Shown: positions 4,250-5,524 of the stretch, piece after piece
Layout: the number at the start of each line of letters is the position of its first letter
Numbering within the stretch: the stretch's first letter is position 1
Origin: Chthoniobacterales bacterium
GTDB taxonomy: Bacteria; Verrucomicrobiota; Verrucomicrobiia; Chthoniobacterales; UBA10450
Length of the DNA stretch: 5,524 bases
Direction of reading: 5' to 3'
NCBI GenBank assembly: GCA_013812515.1
Contig: JACCTI010000283.1
Span: 1 to 5,524, forward strand
Position numbers and translations under genes: made by a program
The notes under the pieces: model-generated
The model's database searches: none
Told to the model about the DNA's origin: nothing
Seen by the model: the letters and a program-made list of their open reading frames with translations, nothing else

Positions 4250-5524
4250 ATGAAACGATTTCGCCTGCTTTTTTTCGCGCTCGCCACAGCCCTGGCTCTC
4301 ACCTCGTATGCGACGGACCAAAAGGAGACCGCTGAGCTCGACAAAATAGCGGAGGAATACATCAAGGGCTGGCTGGCGGCTCACCCCCTCACCGCCACAT
4401 CGCTCGGCTTCCATGAATACGACGGCCGGATCAACGACTTTACCCGTCTCGCGATCGACGCCGAGCTCTCGCGCCTGAAGCGTTTCGACGAGCGCTTGAA
4501 GAAGTTCGAACCCATCAAACTCAGCGCACGCGCGGCAGTCGATTTGCGCGTTTTGCAAAGCGCGATTCGACGAGACCTGTTCGACATCCAGGACTTCGCC
4601 GTTTTCGAGAACAACCCGATGACCTACGCGCAGGCTCTGGACGTGAATGTCTACATCAAGCGCAACTTCGCGCCCTTGGAAGATCGCGTCCGCAGCATCA
4701 TCGCGATCGAAAACCAGACGCCGAACATCGTGATTGCGGCGAAGACAAACCTCGCCCCAGTTTTGCCGCAGCCCTACGTCGAGCTCGCGATTGAGATTGC
4801 CCGCAGCGCTGCCGATTTCCTGAAGAAGGACCTGGTCGAAGCGCTGAAGGAGTTGAAGGACGAGAAGCTCGTCGGCGCGTTCGCGATGTCCAACCGCAAG
4901 GCTTCGCTCGCCCTGATTGATTACGCGAACTGGCTCGAGAAGGAGAAGCTGCCGACAGCGACCGCGCCGTGGACGCTGGGCGAAGAGAAATATCGCCGGC
5001 TCCTGGCAGAAGGGGAACTCGTCGACATGCCATCGAGCGAGTTGCTCGAGATGGGAATGGCGGAGCTCAAACGCGAACAGGAGGCGTTCGCCGCCGCCGC
5101 CAAGATCATCGATCCCAACCGGTCGCCCGTGGATGTTTTCAAAGAGGTCCAAAAGGATCATCCGACCGCGGAGAGCCTGCTCAGCGACACAACGAAAAAC
5201 CTCGAAGCGATCCGGCAGTTCCTGATCGTTCGGGATCTCATCAGCATGCCGTCAAAGGTTCGCGCGGATGTTAGGGGAACTCCGCGCTACGCGCGCGCCA
5301 CTTCCTTTGCCTCCATGGACACCCCGGGCCCATTCGAAAAGAAGGGGACGGAAGCGTACTACTACGTCACGCCCGTGGAGAAGGAATGGCCACCACTACA
5401 ACAGGAGGAATGGCTGACGGCGTTCAACTTCTACACGACCGATGTCGTCTCAATTCACGAGGTCTACCCCGGGCACTACACGCAGTTCCTGCACTTGAAT
5501 GGCTCGGACGCGAGCAAGGCGTCA
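4250..5524 (+). CDS. DUF885 family protein, exported putative metallo-hydrolase (C-terminus beyond window)
   Basis: 425 codons are visible, open at the right edge. Family members are about 550-600 residues, so roughly a quarter is missing. The N-terminus MKRFRLLFFALATALALTSYA is a signal peptide with likely cleavage after Ala21, placing the protein outside the cytoplasm. The long helical middle includes SLGFHEYDGRINDF (49-62) and AYYYVTPVEKEW (around 369-380). The family signature IHEVYPGHYTQFLHL covers residues 402-416. Its HExxxxH arrangement (His403, Glu404, His409) is the putative zinc-binding and catalytic site of DUF885 (COG4805) proteins, which are thought to be peptidase-like and distantly related to zinc metallopeptidases. 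Any third metal ligand would lie beyond the window or was not identified. The ATG at 4250 is chosen because it begins the signal peptide; no Shine-Dalgarno precedes it, only a pyrimidine-rich stretch. It diverges from the S41 protease gene. Substrate is unknown. Confidence 0.92.
   Translation, partial: MKRFRLLFFALATALALTSYATDQKETAELDKIAEEYIKGWLAAHPLTATSLGFHEYDGRINDFTRLAIDAELSRLKRFDERLKKFEPIKLSARAAVDLRVLQSAIRRDLFDIQDFAVFENNPMTYAQALDVNVYIKRNFAPLEDRVRSIIAIENQTPNIVIAAKTNLAPVLPQPYVELAIEIARSAADFLKKDLVEALKELKDEKLVGAFAMSNRKASLALIDYANWLEKEKLPTATAPWTLGEEKYRRLLAEGELVDMPSSELLEMGMAELKREQEAFAAAAKIIDPNRSPVDVFKEVQKDHPTAESLLSDTTKNLEAIRQFLIVRDLISMPSKVRADVRGTPRYARATSFASMDTPGPFEKKGTEAYYYVTPVEKEWPPLQQEEWLTAFNFYTTDVVSIHEVYPGHYTQFLHLNGSDASKAS

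Noticed and set aside
4175..5161. 328-codon open frame on the minus strand opposite the DUF885 gene
   Set aside because: The plus-strand frame has a signal peptide and the DUF885 signature. The antisense frame shows only shadow-like composition and covers the candidate promoter region.

Overview
The window is a GC-rich bacterial chromosomal stretch, probably from a soil-type Gram-negative such as Verrucomicrobiota (Chthoniobacterales-like) or Acidobacteriota. That placement is a judgement from protein style: exported S41 and DUF885 proteins, a stand-alone ispA, and intergenic TGTAGC-headed repeats. It was not computed. There are six protein genes, two of them cut by the window edges. There are no rRNA or tRNA genes, no CRISPR array, and no non-coding gap over about 145 bases.

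Layout. (1) On the minus strand, positions 1-595 hold two translationally coupled genes. A small ribbon-helix-helix-like protein (329-595) overlaps by ATGA with an uncharacterised conserved protein (1-332) that runs off the left edge. (2) Positions 596-689 are a divergent intergenic region with three overlapping or adjacent inverted repeats, likely operators. (3) ispA, a farnesyl diphosphate synthase, lies on the plus strand at 690-1571. (4) Positions 1572-1714 are a convergent gap holding REPIN-like repeat A. (5) tsaD is on the minus strand at 1715-2743, and upstream of it in the same direction is an exported S41 C-terminal processing protease at 2840-4141. The 96-base gap between them is nearly filled by REPIN-like repeat B, whose hairpin abuts the tsaD Shine-Dalgarno sequence. 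(6) Positions 4142-4249 are a divergent promoter region with a perfect 15-base palindrome. (7) An exported DUF885 protein starts at 4250 on the plus strand and runs off the right edge.

The identified genes are largely housekeeping: isoprenoid precursor synthesis, the universal t6A tRNA modification, and envelope proteolysis. The two least ordinary items are the pair of paired-hairpin repeats bracketing tsaD, which show compensatory base changes between copies, and the small regulator-plus-unknown gene pair with its palindromic upstream region. The gene pair is organised like a toxin-antitoxin or autoregulated module, but its function is unproven.
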